NCBI GenBank assembly: GCA_003281315.1
Contig: QCCH01000007.1
Span: forward strand, 1 to 64,000
Direction of reading: 5' to 3'
Source of the DNA: Prochlorococcus sp. AG-347-K20
GTDB lineage: Bacteria; Cyanobacteriota; Cyanobacteriia; PCC-6307; Cyanobiaceae
Length of the DNA: 64,000 nucleotides
Every line of letters starts with the position of its first letter. Position 1 is the stretch's first letter. Made by a program: the position numbers and the translations under genes. Under the pieces are notes generated by a model. That model saw only the letters and a program-made list of their open reading frames with translations, was not told the origin of the DNA and did not search any database. Shown piece after piece: positions 19,829-29,191 of the stretch.

Positions 19829-20080
19829 ATGCCTATAAAATGGTACGGAAATGGTGATTTAGAAGATCCTATCTATAAACATTTTTCTCGAATAGTAAAT
19901 TTTGTTATTCACTGCATGATATTTACTGCGATTGTAAGTGGTACTTGGCTTTTAAAAGAGATTAAATATGAAATCGACTATTTTAATAATTTTGCAATTG
20001 TCTGGTCAGTTCTTTTGGCTTCCCATTTACTTTTCGTAATTATAAAAAAACCTAAAGATACTTCAAAACAATCAACTTAA
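19829..20080 (+). CDS. Small two-span membrane protein, unknown
   Basis: An 83-residue protein with two hydrophobic segments (residues ~22-42 and ~52-72). The N-terminus is polar and Tyr-containing (IKWYGNGDLEDPIYKHF) and the tail is positively charged. The layout recalls small two-transmembrane-domain proteins common in cyanobacteria; I do not recognise a specific family. It is followed 14 bases later by the DUF3181 gene and probably shares its transcript. Confidence 0.65.
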   Translation: MPIKWYGNGDLEDPIYKHFSRIVNFVIHCMIFTAIVSGTWLLKEIKYEIDYFNNFAIVWSVLLASHLLFVIIKKPKDTSKQST

Positions 20081-20094
20081 ATCAATTTATATTT

Positions 20095-20385
20095 ATGGAC
20101 TCTCAGATACGTATAAGTGATCTAGAAAATATTATTTCAGAAAAAATTTTTATAAAAATAGAAAAGTGGAATTTGTATCTTGGAGACGCTGGCCTAGCTA
20201 GGAATCTTGCTATTGAATGTATAAGCAATAAAGATCAAGGCCCATTGGAGGCTGCAAAATTAAGTTTGAAAACAATTAATGTAAAAGTAGGGGATGGTGT
20301 TAATAGTATTCCATTGATTAATTTAATCACTAACTCACAAATTCTAGAATTAGAGGAGATTTTGGAAAGTTTTTTTAAAAACTAA
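20095..20385 (+). CDS. DUF3181 family protein
   Basis: A 96-residue soluble, mostly helical protein. The sequence DLENIISEKIFIKIEKWNLYLGDAGLARNLAIEC fits the cyanobacterial DUF3181 family of unknown function, although I recall that family only by its general pattern. Its stop codon interlocks with the stop of the convergent murJ in a 4-base CTAA overlap. Confidence 0.65.
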   Translation: MDSQIRISDLENIISEKIFIKIEKWNLYLGDAGLARNLAIECISNKDQGPLEAAKLSLKTINVKVGDGVNSIPLINLITNSQILELEEILESFFKN

Positions 20386-22004
20386 ATCTCTTTTTTTGAA
20401 ACTTTAAATTTATTTACTTTCAAGTATTTTGTAAGTAAATAATAAATTACAAAAAAAGTTAGAGTTCCAAAGATTAATAATAAAAATTCCGCGAGATTTG
20501 AATTAAAGTTGTTCGTAGTTTTGAGAATATTAAAACAAAGTGCGCTGTCTATAAATGCTGCTAATGACATGAGGCTAATTTTCCTCAATAATTCCGAGTT
20601 AGGCAAAATGATATTTTCATTGCGCAGATTAAAAGAAAGAAAAATACAAACTATAAAGTTGACTATTACTGAAGATATAATTATTCCGACGACTCCAAAG
20701 TTATAAGGAGAAAGATTCCCAAAATTCTTAATTGGGGCACCAATTAAAAACCAATCAAAAAAAATATTAAATATTATCCCTGCAAATGAAGACTTAAAAG
20801 GGAAGTTTGTTTTTTCTATTGAATAGTAAGTTCTTACTAATAAATCTCTATAAAGATAAAAAGGTATGCCAACTGCATAAGCAATTAATATATTCTTTAC
20901 TTTTAAAGTTGCTGAATAATCAAAAGATCCTCTTTGAAAAACTAATTGTACGATTTGATTATTGAATGTTATGAAAAATCCGGTTAAAAAAATAGCTGTG
21001 AAGAAACAGTACTCTATCCCTGATATCAATTGTTTTTGGAGACCTCTTTCGTCTTTTTCAATTCTCAATTTAGAGAATTTTGGAAGTAATGGCAGAATCA
21101 AGGAGTTAGATAATATGCCTAAGGGGGCTTGTATAAGAAAGTTTCCGTAAGCTAGTCCAGATGCTGCACCTTGAAAACTTGAAGCGAAAAACATATCGAT
21201 GTAAACATTAATTTGACCTAGACCTGATGAGATAGATGCTGGAAAAATTAGTTTGAAAATCCTCCTCTCTTCATCTTTAAAAAAATTGAAGGTTGACTCT
21301 AATCTCAAGAGACCAATTTTATTTATTTCCCAAATTTGAACAACAAACTGAATTAAAGTTCCTGTCAAAGTTGCAAATGCGAGTAATCCCGTGGAAGTAG
21401 AGAATTTGGAAGATGTATCTTCTTGGTTATAAATCCAACTAAATAAAATAAAAAAAATAATAGTTACGCTTGTTATTGCTGGACTTATACTGGATAAAAA
21501 AAATTTTCTTTGGGAATTTAAGGCGCCAAAGCTTAAACCTATGAAGCCAGACAAAGGGATGCAAGGTGTAAGTATTTGTAATTGGTAAGTAGCAATAGAT
21601 TTAGCTTTGTCACTTAAATTCGGGGCCAATAAATCAATTAATAAACTGGAATTCGAGTAAATCAATATGGCTAAGATTAATAATAATATTGAAAGTTTTA
21701 TGCTTACTTGAGTTAAAACAATCCCTCCACTTTTTTTGTTAAGCGGAGTTAAAACTGCAACGACTGCGTTATGCAATGGACCATTAATACCCCCAATGAT
21801 TATTAGTAAAAAACTAGGAATTATATATGCATAATTAAACGCGTCGTATGTTACACCCACCCCAAATGCAGCAGCTATAAGTATTTGTCTTACACATCCA
21901 GCTAATTTACTTAGACTAGTACCAAATGAAATTGAAAAAACATTATTTTTTAAAAATGAATGCATTTGGATTCGTCTAAATTTTTCAATAAGTTTAAGTT
22001 TCAA
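20382..22004 (-). CDS. murJ: Lipid II flippase MurJ/MviN
   Basis: A 540-residue, largely hydrophobic protein with about 13-14 membrane segments. Family landmarks include GTSLSKLAGCVRQILIAAAFG near the N-terminus, FNYAYIIPSFL and INGPLHNAVVAVLTP. The segment QLVFQRGSFDYSATL around residue 355 is characteristic of MviN. It flips lipid II across the cytoplasmic membrane for peptidoglycan synthesis. The annotated start gives MKLKLIEKFRRIQ; the internal Met (MHSFLKNN, residue 14) is an alternative start. The gene stands alone on its strand. Confidence 0.92.
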   Translation of the reverse strand: MKLKLIEKFRRIQMHSFLKNNVFSISFGTSLSKLAGCVRQILIAAAFGVGVTYDAFNYAYIIPSFLLIIIGGINGPLHNAVVAVLTPLNKKSGGIVLTQVSIKLSILLLILAILIYSNSSLLIDLLAPNLSDKAKSIATYQLQILTPCIPLSGFIGLSFGALNSQRKFFLSSISPAITSVTIIFFILFSWIYNQEDTSSKFSTSTGLLAFATLTGTLIQFVVQIWEINKIGLLRLESTFNFFKDEERRIFKLIFPASISSGLGQINVYIDMFFASSFQGAASGLAYGNFLIQAPLGILSNSLILPLLPKFSKLRIEKDERGLQKQLISGIEYCFFTAIFLTGFFITFNNQIVQLVFQRGSFDYSATLKVKNILIAYAVGIPFYLYRDLLVRTYYSIEKTNFPFKSSFAGIIFNIFFDWFLIGAPIKNFGNLSPYNFGVVGIIISSVIVNFIVCIFLSFNLRNENIILPNSELLRKISLMSLAAFIDSALCFNILKTTNNFNSNLAEFLLLIFGTLTFFVIYYLLTKYLKVNKFKVSKKEI

Positions 22005-22035
22005 TTATATTTGATTTCTAACTATCGACATATTT

Positions 22036-22776
22036 ATGAATGATCGGATAATTGATTTTGATCCATTAATTGAAGGGGTTTTAATTAAGAGGTATAAAAG
22101 GTTTCTTGCAGATATTGAATTAGAGAGTGGAGAGGTAATAACTGCTCATTGCGCTAACACTGGCCCAATGAAGGGGCTTTTGAGTGAGGGAGCAAAAGTA
22201 AGAATAAGTGTTTCCACTTCTTCAAAAAGAAAATTACCTTTTACTTGGGAACAGATATGTGTTTTTAATGCAAAAAATGAGGAGGTTTGGGTAGGTATCA
22301 ATACTCTATTTGCAAACAAGTTAATCAAAAAAGTTATTGAGAAAAATCTGCTAATAGAAATAATAGGTGAAATAGAGACAATGAAATCTGAAGTTCCTTA
22401 TGGAAATGACAAAAAAAGCAGAATTGACTTTTTTTTAACCCCAAAATCTTCAAATCCTGATAAACGTAACATTTACATAGAGGTTAAAAATACGACTTGG
22501 ATTAAAGAAAATGTAGCGCTATTCCCAGATACAGTCACGAAAAGAGGTCAAAAACATCTTATGGAATTAAAGGAATTAATTCCTGAAAGTAAAAGTGTTT
22601 TAGTACTTTGTATAACGAGAAAAGACGCTTGCTTTTTTGCCCCTGGAGATGATGCAGATCCTTTGTACGGCAGTCTTTTTAGAGAATCTTTAAGTGCAGG
22701 AATGATAACTATCCCATGTTCCTTTGAATTTCATAAAGACCACGTATCATGGCAAGGAATTAAACCTTTGAAATAA
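22036..22776 (+). CDS. sfsA: SfsA family nuclease-like protein
   Basis: The 246-residue protein begins with a short OB-like region ([16 protein letters not shown], then [12 protein letters not shown]). A PD-(D/E)XK-like domain follows ([41 protein letters not shown]). This is the SfsA arrangement; E. coli SfsA was named as a sugar-fermentation stimulator and is now described as a DNA/RNA nuclease. Divergent from murJ with about 30 bases between starts. Physiological role in cyanobacteria is unknown. Confidence 0.93.
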   Translation: MNDRIIDFDPLIEGVLIKRYKRFLADIELESGEVITAHCANTGPMKGLLSEGAKVRISVSTSSKRKLPFTWEQICVFNAKNEEVWVGINTLFANKLIKKVIEKNLLIEIIGEIETMKSEVPYGNDKKSRIDFFLTPKSSNPDKRNIYIEVKNTTWIKENVALFPDTVTKRGQKHLMELKELIPESKSVLVLCITRKDACFFAPGDDADPLYGSLFRESLSAGMITIPCSFEFHKDHVSWQGIKPLK

Positions 22777-22859
22777 ATAAAATCTTGATAGTTTGAAATC
22801 CTTAAAAAAAAAATTTTTTAATTTAACAGATATAGTTTTAAGGTGCAAGTATAAAATTG

Positions 22860-22873
22860 GTAACAACGACTAC
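22860..22873 (+). promoter_or_regulatory. NtcA binding site upstream of amt1
   Basis: GTAACAACGACTAC is an exact GTA-N8-TAC match, 83 bases upstream of the amt1 ATG. NtcA control of ammonium transporters is well established in cyanobacteria. A -10 element at the ideal distance is not obvious; TAAGTT at 22884-22889 is nearer than usual. Confidence 0.7.
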
Positions 22874-22915
22874 TAGACACTAATAAGTTTTTTGAGCAAA
22901 ATTGAATATGAAAGG

Positions 22916-22937
22916 AAACAGCACAAACTGTTTTTTT
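22916..22937 (+). promoter_or_regulatory. Hairpin plus T-run in the amt1 leader
   Basis: AAACAG and CTGTTT form a 6-base stem around CACAAA, and the right arm runs into a seven-T tract, about 20 bases before the amt1 start codon. It has the shape of a weak attenuator or small-RNA terminator. No function is demonstrated. Confidence 0.35.
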
Positions 22938-22956
22938 GCAGATCTAATTTTTTTTT

Positions 22957-24417
22957 ATGACCACTGCTTTGCAAACGCCTCAAAGGCGCTCTAGGTCCAA
23001 ATTACAAGATGCAAGTCTTGTTAATGGACCTATGCTCCTTTTGAGGAGTATTCGAGGATTTAGTTCAAACCGCTCAATGTTGTGGCTTGCGACTGTTCCT
23101 TTAGCTTTGTTTGGTTTAGGTATTTTTAATCTTTCAGCTCACGCAGCTGATTTACCTGAGTTGAATGCAGCTTTTCTTGCTAACAATTTATGGCTTTTGA
23201 TCGCTACTATCTTAGTGATCTTCATGAACGCTGGTTTCGCTATGGTTGAGGCAGGTATGTGTCGTTCTAAGAACGCAGTAAACATACTGGCTAAAAACCT
23301 ATTCGTATTTGCTCTAGCTGTAACCTCTTATTGGTTTATCGGCTATTCATTAATGTACGGAGGTAGTGTCGCTGACGGATGGCTTTATTTTGGAGGCTTA
23401 TTTTTTGATCCAACAGTTACTGCAGATATGGTAACTGATGCTGGATTAGTCCCAACAGTTGATTTCTTGTTCCAGTCTGCATTCGCAGGAACTGCGGCAA
23501 CTATCGTATCCGGTCTTGTTGCTGAAAGAGTTAAATTTGGAGAATTTGTTGTTTTTGCTGTCGTATTAACTGCATTTATATATCCAATTGCTGGTAGCTG
23601 GAAATGGAATGGTGGTTGGCTTGATTCTTTAGGTTTTGTAGACTTTGCTGGTTCTTCAATTGTTCACTCAGTTGGGGCATGGGCGGGTCTCGTAGGAGCT
23701 ATGCTTCTTGGACCAAGAATTGGCAAATACTCTGATGGGAAACCACAGGCTATGCCAGGACATAACATGGCTATAGCTACTCTAGGTGCATTAGTTCTAT
23801 GGATAGGTTGGTATGGTTTTAACCCCGGTTCTCAACTTGCTATGGATCAATGGGTTCCATATGTTGCTGTAACAACTACTTTGGCAGCAGCAGCTGGTGC
23901 TATTGGTGCAACTATTGTTTCAACATTAACTTCTGGTAAGCCTGATCTTACAATGATAATTAACGGAATCCTTGCTGGTTTGGTTAGTATCACTGCTGGT
24001 TGTGGTGATATGACTCTTGCTGGAGCCTGGTTTGCAGGACTAGTGGGCGGAATAATCGTTGTATTTTCTGTTGCAGCCCTTGATGCCGCTGAGATCGACG
24101 ATCCTGTAGGCGCATTCTCTGTTCACGGAGTTTGTGGTGTATGGGGTACTGTTGTTATCGGTCTTTGGGGTACAGCTGTACAAGGTGATGGAGCAGGTAT
24201 GGGATTGTTCAATGGCGGAGGTATTACCCTTCTTCTTGTTCAAGCTCTTGGTGCCGCAGCTTATGCTATTTGGACACTAGTTACTTGCTGGATTGCTTGG
24301 TCTGTAATTGGAGGATTATTCGGTGGAATCCGAGTATCTGAAGAGGAAGAGACTCAAGGCCTAGATATAGGAGAGCATGGAATGGAAGCATATCCAGACT
24401 TTGCATCTGCTAAATAA
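22957..24417 (+). CDS. amt1: Ammonium transporter
   Basis: A 486-residue Amt/MEP/Rh channel of the inner membrane for ammonium uptake. Residues 1-65 hold a long N-terminal stretch with a cleavable-looking signal ending at SAHAAD. The 11-span body follows. Conserved signatures include FMNAGFAMVEAGMCRSKNAVNIL near residue 90, SIVHSVGAWAGLVGAMLLGPR with a pore histidine, and DDPVGAFSVHGVCGVWGT with the second pore histidine region. Codon use shows more C/G-ending codons than its neighbours, as expected for a highly expressed gene. Likely regulated by NtcA. Confidence 0.97.
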   Translation: MTTALQTPQRRSRSKLQDASLVNGPMLLLRSIRGFSSNRSMLWLATVPLALFGLGIFNLSAHAADLPELNAAFLANNLWLLIATILVIFMNAGFAMVEAGMCRSKNAVNILAKNLFVFALAVTSYWFIGYSLMYGGSVADGWLYFGGLFFDPTVTADMVTDAGLVPTVDFLFQSAFAGTAATIVSGLVAERVKFGEFVVFAVVLTAFIYPIAGSWKWNGGWLDSLGFVDFAGSSIVHSVGAWAGLVGAMLLGPRIGKYSDGKPQAMPGHNMAIATLGALVLWIGWYGFNPGSQLAMDQWVPYVAVTTTLAAAAGAIGATIVSTLTSGKPDLTMIINGILAGLVSITAGCGDMTLAGAWFAGLVGGIIVVFSVAALDAAEIDDPVGAFSVHGVCGVWGTVVIGLWGTAVQGDGAGMGLFNGGGITLLLVQALGAAAYAIWTLVTCWIAWSVIGGLFGGIRVSEEEETQGLDIGEHGMEAYPDFASAK

Positions 24418-24436
24418 TCTAACTAAAAATTAATTT

Positions 24437-24472
24437 AAGAAACCTGACTTATGTCAGGTTTCTTTTTTTTTT
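24437..24472 (+). terminator. Rho-independent terminator of amt1
   Basis: A perfect 12-base stem, AAGAAACCTGAC / GTCAGGTTTCTT, with loop TTAT, runs into an uninterrupted T tract (24463-24472). It starts about 20 bases after the amt1 stop codon and is the clearest intrinsic terminator in the window. Confidence 0.93.
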
Positions 24473-24507
24473 ACTAAAAATTTTATAAAACGTTGTAATA
24501 TAGAAAG

Positions 24508-25704
24508 ATGGATACTCAAGCTTTTAGAAGATCCCTTCATCATTCTGATAGATACAATAGAAGGGGTTTCGATTCTCCAACAAAAAGAGCTCAAGCGTTA
24601 GAAGAAGCTTACCAAAGTGATTTGATAAGTTCTATTAGAGATAATGGTTTTACTTACACTAAAGGCAGACTAAATATTAAGTTGGCCCAAGCCTTTGGTT
24701 TCTGTTGGGGAGTTGAAAGAGCTGTTGCAATGGCTTATGAAACTAGAAGACATTACCCAAATGAGAATATTTGGATAACAAACGAAATAATTCATAATCC
24801 ATCGGTTAATGATCATTTAAGAAAAATGAATGTAAAATTCATTTCAGCTAAAAATGGAATTAAAGATTTTTCTTTAGTTTCTAATGGTGATGTTGTTATA
24901 CTCCCTGCTTTCGGAGCTACCGTTCAAGAAATGAAACTCTTGCATGAAAAAGGTTGCCATATCATTGATACAACTTGTCCATGGGTTTCTAAGGTTTGGC
25001 ATACAGTTGAAAAACATAAAAAACATATTTTTACATCTATTATTCATGGAAAGTTTAAGCATGAAGAGACTCTCGCTACAAGTTCATTCGCAGGTAAATA
25101 TTTAGTTGTACTTGATTTAGAAGAAGCAAACTATGTATCTGAATATATTCTTGGGAGAGGTAATAGAAATGAGTTTATGAACAAATTTGCTAAAGCTTGT
25201 TCTAATGGATTTGATCCTGATAAAGATTTAGATAGAGTGGGTGTTGCAAATCAGACAACTATGCTTAAAAGCGAGACTGAGGAAATTGGAAAGGTTTTTG
25301 AAAGAACGATGTTAAAAAAATTTGGACCAGAAAACTTAAATAGTCACTTCTTAGCTTTTAATACGATTTGTGATGCAACTGAAGAAAGACAAGATGCAAT
25401 GTTCTCTTTGGTTGATGAAGACCTTGACATTCTAGTAGTTATTGGAGGCTTCAATTCTTCCAATACTACTCACTTACAAGAAATAGCAATTACTAAAAAT
25501 ATTTCTTCTTTTCACATTGATACTCCTGAGAGGATATCAGTTAAAGAAAACTCAATATTTCATAAACCATTAGGAGCAGAATTAGAACTTAAAAATAATT
25601 TTCTTCCTAGTGGGAAAATTAATGTTGGTATTACCTCAGGTGCATCCACTCCTGATAAGGTCGTCGCAGATGTTATTGAAAAGTTAATTGATATTGCTTC
25701 CTGA
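24508..25704 (+). CDS. ispH: 4-hydroxy-3-methylbut-2-enyl diphosphate reductase
   Basis: Last enzyme of the MEP pathway, giving IPP and DMAPP for carotenoids, phytol and quinones. The 398-residue protein has the three cluster cysteines in [25 protein letters not shown] and [14 protein letters not shown]. The histidine-containing segments ITNEIIHNP and [11 protein letters not shown] are also present. It carries the ~60-residue N-terminal extension and internal insert typical of cyanobacterial/plant IspH. Located right after the amt1 terminator with its own short leader. Confidence 0.96.
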   Translation: MDTQAFRRSLHHSDRYNRRGFDSPTKRAQALEEAYQSDLISSIRDNGFTYTKGRLNIKLAQAFGFCWGVERAVAMAYETRRHYPNENIWITNEIIHNPSVNDHLRKMNVKFISAKNGIKDFSLVSNGDVVILPAFGATVQEMKLLHEKGCHIIDTTCPWVSKVWHTVEKHKKHIFTSIIHGKFKHEETLATSSFAGKYLVVLDLEEANYVSEYILGRGNRNEFMNKFAKACSNGFDPDKDLDRVGVANQTTMLKSETEEIGKVFERTMLKKFGPENLNSHFLAFNTICDATEERQDAMFSLVDEDLDILVVIGGFNSSNTTHLQEIAITKNISSFHIDTPERISVKENSIFHKPLGAELELKNNFLPSGKINVGITSGASTPDKVVADVIEKLIDIAS

Positions 25705-25807
25705 ATATATTATTCATTTTTAAATTTGCTTAGTTTTTTTAATTTATTAGTCAGATAATTCCAAAAGATCTACTTTATTAACTAGAATAATGAAAAATTA
25801 ATGAAGT

Positions 25808-26368
25808 ATGGAAGACAAAGCACAAACTAATCAGGCTCAAACTCCAAGTATGAATAGAACTAAAGCGCCACAAAAAGTTGAAGTTGTAGTTGCTAATTCA
25901 TCTTCAGGGTCAGAAGTAAATATCCTCGGAGAATTATCGATTTTTGTTTTAAGAATAGGTTTTTGTGCTTTGATGATTCATCATGGCCTAGAAAAACTTC
26001 AGGATCCGCAAGGTTTTGCTGAGTTTGTGGTTGGTAAGTATTTTCCATTTTTGCCAGGTGATCCTGTAATTTGGACTTTTGGAGCAGCAATTACTCAATT
26101 AGTATGTCCACTTGGATTGGCTTTAGGAATTTTTGCGAGGCTTTCTTCACTTGGTCTATTTTCCACCATGGCATTTGCTGTTTATTTTCATCTCCTTGAT
26201 ACTGGACTAGAAGGTTTTCCTCTGGCAGTGGTTGAAGGTCATAATTATGCTTTTGAATTGTCTTTCATATATGGAGCTATTTCTCTTTACTTTCTTTGCG
26301 CAGGTCCAGGCAGGTTATCTTTATTCAGAAAAACAAACAAGATTACATATTATCCAAAATCAACGTAA
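25808..26368 (+). CDS. DoxX family membrane protein
   Basis: A 186-residue protein with a polar ~45-residue N-terminus and four membrane segments (~48-65, ~90-112, ~116-135, ~150-168). The DoxX-type pattern is visible: LRIGFCALMIHHGLEKLQDPQGF, GDPVIWTFGAAITQLVCPLGLALGIFARL, and GHNYAFELSFIYGAISL. DoxX proteins are linked to redox and thiosulfate metabolism in some organisms, but the role here is unknown. It converges on purH with one base between stop codons. Confidence 0.85.
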   Translation: MEDKAQTNQAQTPSMNRTKAPQKVEVVVANSSSGSEVNILGELSIFVLRIGFCALMIHHGLEKLQDPQGFAEFVVGKYFPFLPGDPVIWTFGAAITQLVCPLGLALGIFARLSSLGLFSTMAFAVYFHLLDTGLEGFPLAVVEGHNYAFELSFIYGAISLYFLCAGPGRLSLFRKTNKITYYPKST

Positions 26369-26369
26369 T

Positions 26370-27923
26370 TTAATGTAAAAAATGCCTTTTTTGGGTAAAT
26401 ACCATAGAGATTCCTTTCGAATTACACATATCAATACTCTCTTGGTCTCTTAGACTTCCACCAGGTTGGATAATTGCTTTTATACCATAGTCATTTGCTA
26501 GTTCTACAGTATCTGCAAATGGGAAAAACCCATCACTGGCCAAGACAGCATCAGAACATGAACTTCCACCTGCTTTTAAAGCAATTTTTGCTGCTCCAAC
26601 TCTATTCATTTGTCCAGCTCCAATACCAATAGTTTTTTGATCTTTTGCAATAACAATGGCATTAGATTTCACGTGTTTACAAATCTTCCATGCAAAATTT
26701 AGATCCAAGTTAATTTGATTACAAGGCTTTTTATTAGTTACTGAAATCCAATTTTCAGTTTTTTCTTCACTATCATCAGTATCTTGAACTAGTAATCCTC
26801 CCATTATTGATTTAGTAGAAGTTTGACTCTTTTTTGGGATTTGATCTTTTGAAAACTTTAAAATTCTTAAATTCTTTTTAACTTTTAAAATTTCTAAAGC
26901 TTCCTCATCAAAAGATGGAGCGACGACACATTCTAGGAAAATATCTTTGAGTTGAATCGCGGTCTCATTATCAACATTTGAATTAAAAGCAACTATTCCT
27001 CCAAAGGCACTAACTGAATCACATTCCAAAGCATTTAAAAATGCTTGAGAAGCTGAATTACTTATAGAAGCACCACAAGGATTATTATGTTTAAGAATAA
27101 CAGAAGCAAACATATCGGTTGTAAGTTCACCTTTTTCTGCGTAGCCAAATTCTAAAACTGTTGAAAGTGCTGACTCTAGATCCAATAGATTGTTATAACT
27201 TAACTCTTTACCTTGTAATTGTTCTGCTGAGTTCCATCCAATGTTACTTAAACCATACCAAGAAGCTTTTTGATGTGGATTCTCCCCGTATCTTAAGGTT
27301 TTGATTAGTGGATAAGATTCAATATATTTGGAAGATTCTAAACCTCTTTCTTTTCTTATCCAATTAGATATCGCAGTATCATAGTCTGCTGTATGTTGAA
27401 AAGCTTCAAAGGCTAATTTTGCTTTATATGAGTCCTTTAATTCACCTTTTTTACTTTCTTCAAGAAAATTTTGATATTGACTGGGATCCACTAAAACGGA
27501 AACGTCTTTATGATTTTTAGCTGCTGAACGAATCATTGATGGCCCTCCGATATCGATATTTTCAATAGCATCTTCCCAATTAGCTCCCTGAGCTATAGTT
27601 TTTTTAAAAGGATATAAATTGACAACTACTAAGTCAATTAACTCAAGATTGTTAGCTTCTATATCTTTTTTATGGTCCTCGTCATTTCTTTTGGCTAATA
27701 TCCCCCCGTGTATTTTTGGATGTAAAGTTTTAACTCTCCCTCCAAGAATTTCAGGAGAATTAGTAAAATCTGAAACTTTAATAACTGGAATTTTTGCTTC
27801 TATAAGATGTTTGGCAGTTCCTCCACTTGATAGGATTTTATAATTAAATTGCTCTACCAATTCCTTACAAAATGGGATTATATTTTTTTTATCAGAGACA
27901 CTTACTAAAGCTAATGGTGACAT
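26370..27923 (-). CDS. purH: Bifunctional AICAR transformylase/IMP cyclohydrolase
   Basis: Catalyses the last two steps of IMP synthesis. The 517-residue protein has an N-terminal MGS-like IMP cyclohydrolase domain (LVSVSDKKNI, ILSSGGTAKHL, GGRVKTLHPKIHGGIL). The C-terminal AICAR formyltransferase domain has LRYGENPHQKASWY, the KHNNPCGAS motif with catalytic Lys-His, and SDGFFPFADTVELA. It uses 10-formyl-tetrahydrofolate. Divergent from the esterase gene with about 33 bases between them. Confidence 0.97.
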   Translation of the reverse strand: MSPLALVSVSDKKNIIPFCKELVEQFNYKILSSGGTAKHLIEAKIPVIKVSDFTNSPEILGGRVKTLHPKIHGGILAKRNDEDHKKDIEANNLELIDLVVVNLYPFKKTIAQGANWEDAIENIDIGGPSMIRSAAKNHKDVSVLVDPSQYQNFLEESKKGELKDSYKAKLAFEAFQHTADYDTAISNWIRKERGLESSKYIESYPLIKTLRYGENPHQKASWYGLSNIGWNSAEQLQGKELSYNNLLDLESALSTVLEFGYAEKGELTTDMFASVILKHNNPCGASISNSASQAFLNALECDSVSAFGGIVAFNSNVDNETAIQLKDIFLECVVAPSFDEEALEILKVKKNLRILKFSKDQIPKKSQTSTKSIMGGLLVQDTDDSEEKTENWISVTNKKPCNQINLDLNFAWKICKHVKSNAIVIAKDQKTIGIGAGQMNRVGAAKIALKAGGSSCSDAVLASDGFFPFADTVELANDYGIKAIIQPGGSLRDQESIDMCNSKGISMVFTQKRHFLH

Positions 27924-27956
27924 TATGGGAAAGTTTAGTTACTTAAGAATATAAAC

Positions 27957-28574
27957 ATGAAATATGCTATCAATCATGAATTTGTCTCGATTACCTCTCA
28001 AACTGCAACTCATAGAATTATTCTGATGCATGGTTGGGGAGCTGATTCAGATGACCTGTTAACATTGGGAAAAGAGATTACTGAAAAAATCAATCTTGAT
28101 TTTGAGGTAATTTCTTTGAGGGCTCCTGGATTACACCCAAGCGGTCAGGGAAGACAGTGGTATGGGTTATATCCACATGATTGGAATGGAGCTGAGGTTG
28201 AAGTAAATAAACTTTTAGTTACATTAAAAAAATTTGATACTGATAAGATTCCACTAAGAAAAACAATTTTGTTGGGGTTCTCACAAGGGGCGGCAATGGC
28301 AATTGATGCGGGATTTAAGTTAAATTTTGGATTAATTGTTGCTTGTAGTGGTTATCCTCATCCCAACTGGTCCCCAGGAGAAAAATTCTCGCCATTGATT
28401 ATTAGTCATGGTTTATTTGATGACGTTGTGCCTATAGATGCTTCTAGGACTATTTATGAAAAGGTAAAGAGTAAGTCGCCTAAATTTTGTGAATTATTAG
28501 AATTTGATGGATTTCATCAAATTGATTCAAATTTAATTAATTTTATAAGTTCAAATATAAATGATATCTTTTAA
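27957..28574 (+). CDS. Alpha/beta-hydrolase, carboxylesterase type
   Basis: A 205-residue enzyme of the phospholipase/carboxylesterase family. The oxyanion region is ILMHGWGADSDDLLTLGKEI and the nucleophile elbow is LLGFSQGAAMAID (Ser in GFSQG). The acid is in HGLFDDVVPIDAS and the catalytic His in FDGFHQIDS. All triad members are in order. The natural substrate is unknown. It ends in a 4-base TTAA overlap with the stop of the convergent DUF3155 gene. Confidence 0.88.
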   Translation: MKYAINHEFVSITSQTATHRIILMHGWGADSDDLLTLGKEITEKINLDFEVISLRAPGLHPSGQGRQWYGLYPHDWNGAEVEVNKLLVTLKKFDTDKIPLRKTILLGFSQGAAMAIDAGFKLNFGLIVACSGYPHPNWSPGEKFSPLIISHGLFDDVVPIDASRTIYEKVKSKSPKFCELLEFDGFHQIDSNLINFISSNINDIF

Positions 28575-28939
28575 ACAAAAGCATATTCATATTCTTCAAT
28601 CTCTTCCCAATCATCTGCAGTAAGTTCTAGACCCTCAAATATTTTTTCTTCACCAATTCCTTCGACTACAACTTTTAGTGATGGAAATAGAAAATGATTT
28701 TCTTCAGCGTATTGGGCGCTAAATAACCCTTTTTCACCCCAAAAAAATCTATCGGTGGTGTGTTCATTTCTTCTGACATTAAAAACCGAAGGCGCAGAGA
28801 GAGCATTTTCAGCTATGAATCTTCTTGCTGCTGTAACTGGTTTATGTTTGCCAGTTTCGATATGATAAATAGGTACATGTGCCATTACTCTTTGGCCAGC
28901 CAATCTTCTTCTGCTGATTCTTTTTCTTTTTTTTGACAT
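28571..28939 (-). CDS. DUF3155 family protein
   Basis: A 122-residue soluble protein with a very basic N-terminus (KKRKRISRRRLAGQRVMAHVPIYHIETG) and an acidic C-terminus (TADDWEEIEEYEYAFV). The basic start, the arginine-rich middle (ARRFIAEN, VRRNEHTTDRFFWGEKGLF) and the length fit cyanobacterial DUF3155. The charge split suggests nucleic-acid or ribosome contact, but this is only an inference. Upstream lies the structured 250-base gap. Confidence 0.7.
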   Translation of the reverse strand: MSKKRKRISRRRLAGQRVMAHVPIYHIETGKHKPVTAARRFIAENALSAPSVFNVRRNEHTTDRFFWGEKGLFSAQYAEENHFLFPSLKVVVEGIGEEKIFEGLELTADDWEEIEEYEYAFV

Positions 28940-29035
28940 TGATTGGTACTCCTTAAATTATTATTGAGATTAGTCTTATTTATTTTTACTAATCTTATAT
29001 ATGTGATTTTAAATTCACTTCAAATTACATAGAGG

Positions 29036-29110
29036 ACCCATCAACCCCTGATGTAGCTTAAAATATGATTAAATATTCATATTTAAGGCTGGCTAAAGTC
29101 AGACCTCTTT
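29036..29110. other. Structured stretch in the longest intergenic gap
   Basis: The gap 28940-29191 has no ORF I can support. Within it lie three consecutive inverted repeats: CATCA/TGATG (29039-29053), AAATATG/CATATTT (29061-29084) and CTGGC/GTCAG (29089-29102, one G-T pair). They could be part of a small RNA, a long leader for the sensor kinase, or chance in AT-rich DNA. Confidence 0.3.
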
Positions 29111-29191
29111 ATATATCTTAATACTTTTTTCATATTTTACAAGCCCTTTTTCAAGTTTTTTTTAAAAAAATTTCTAAAAATTTCATTAATT

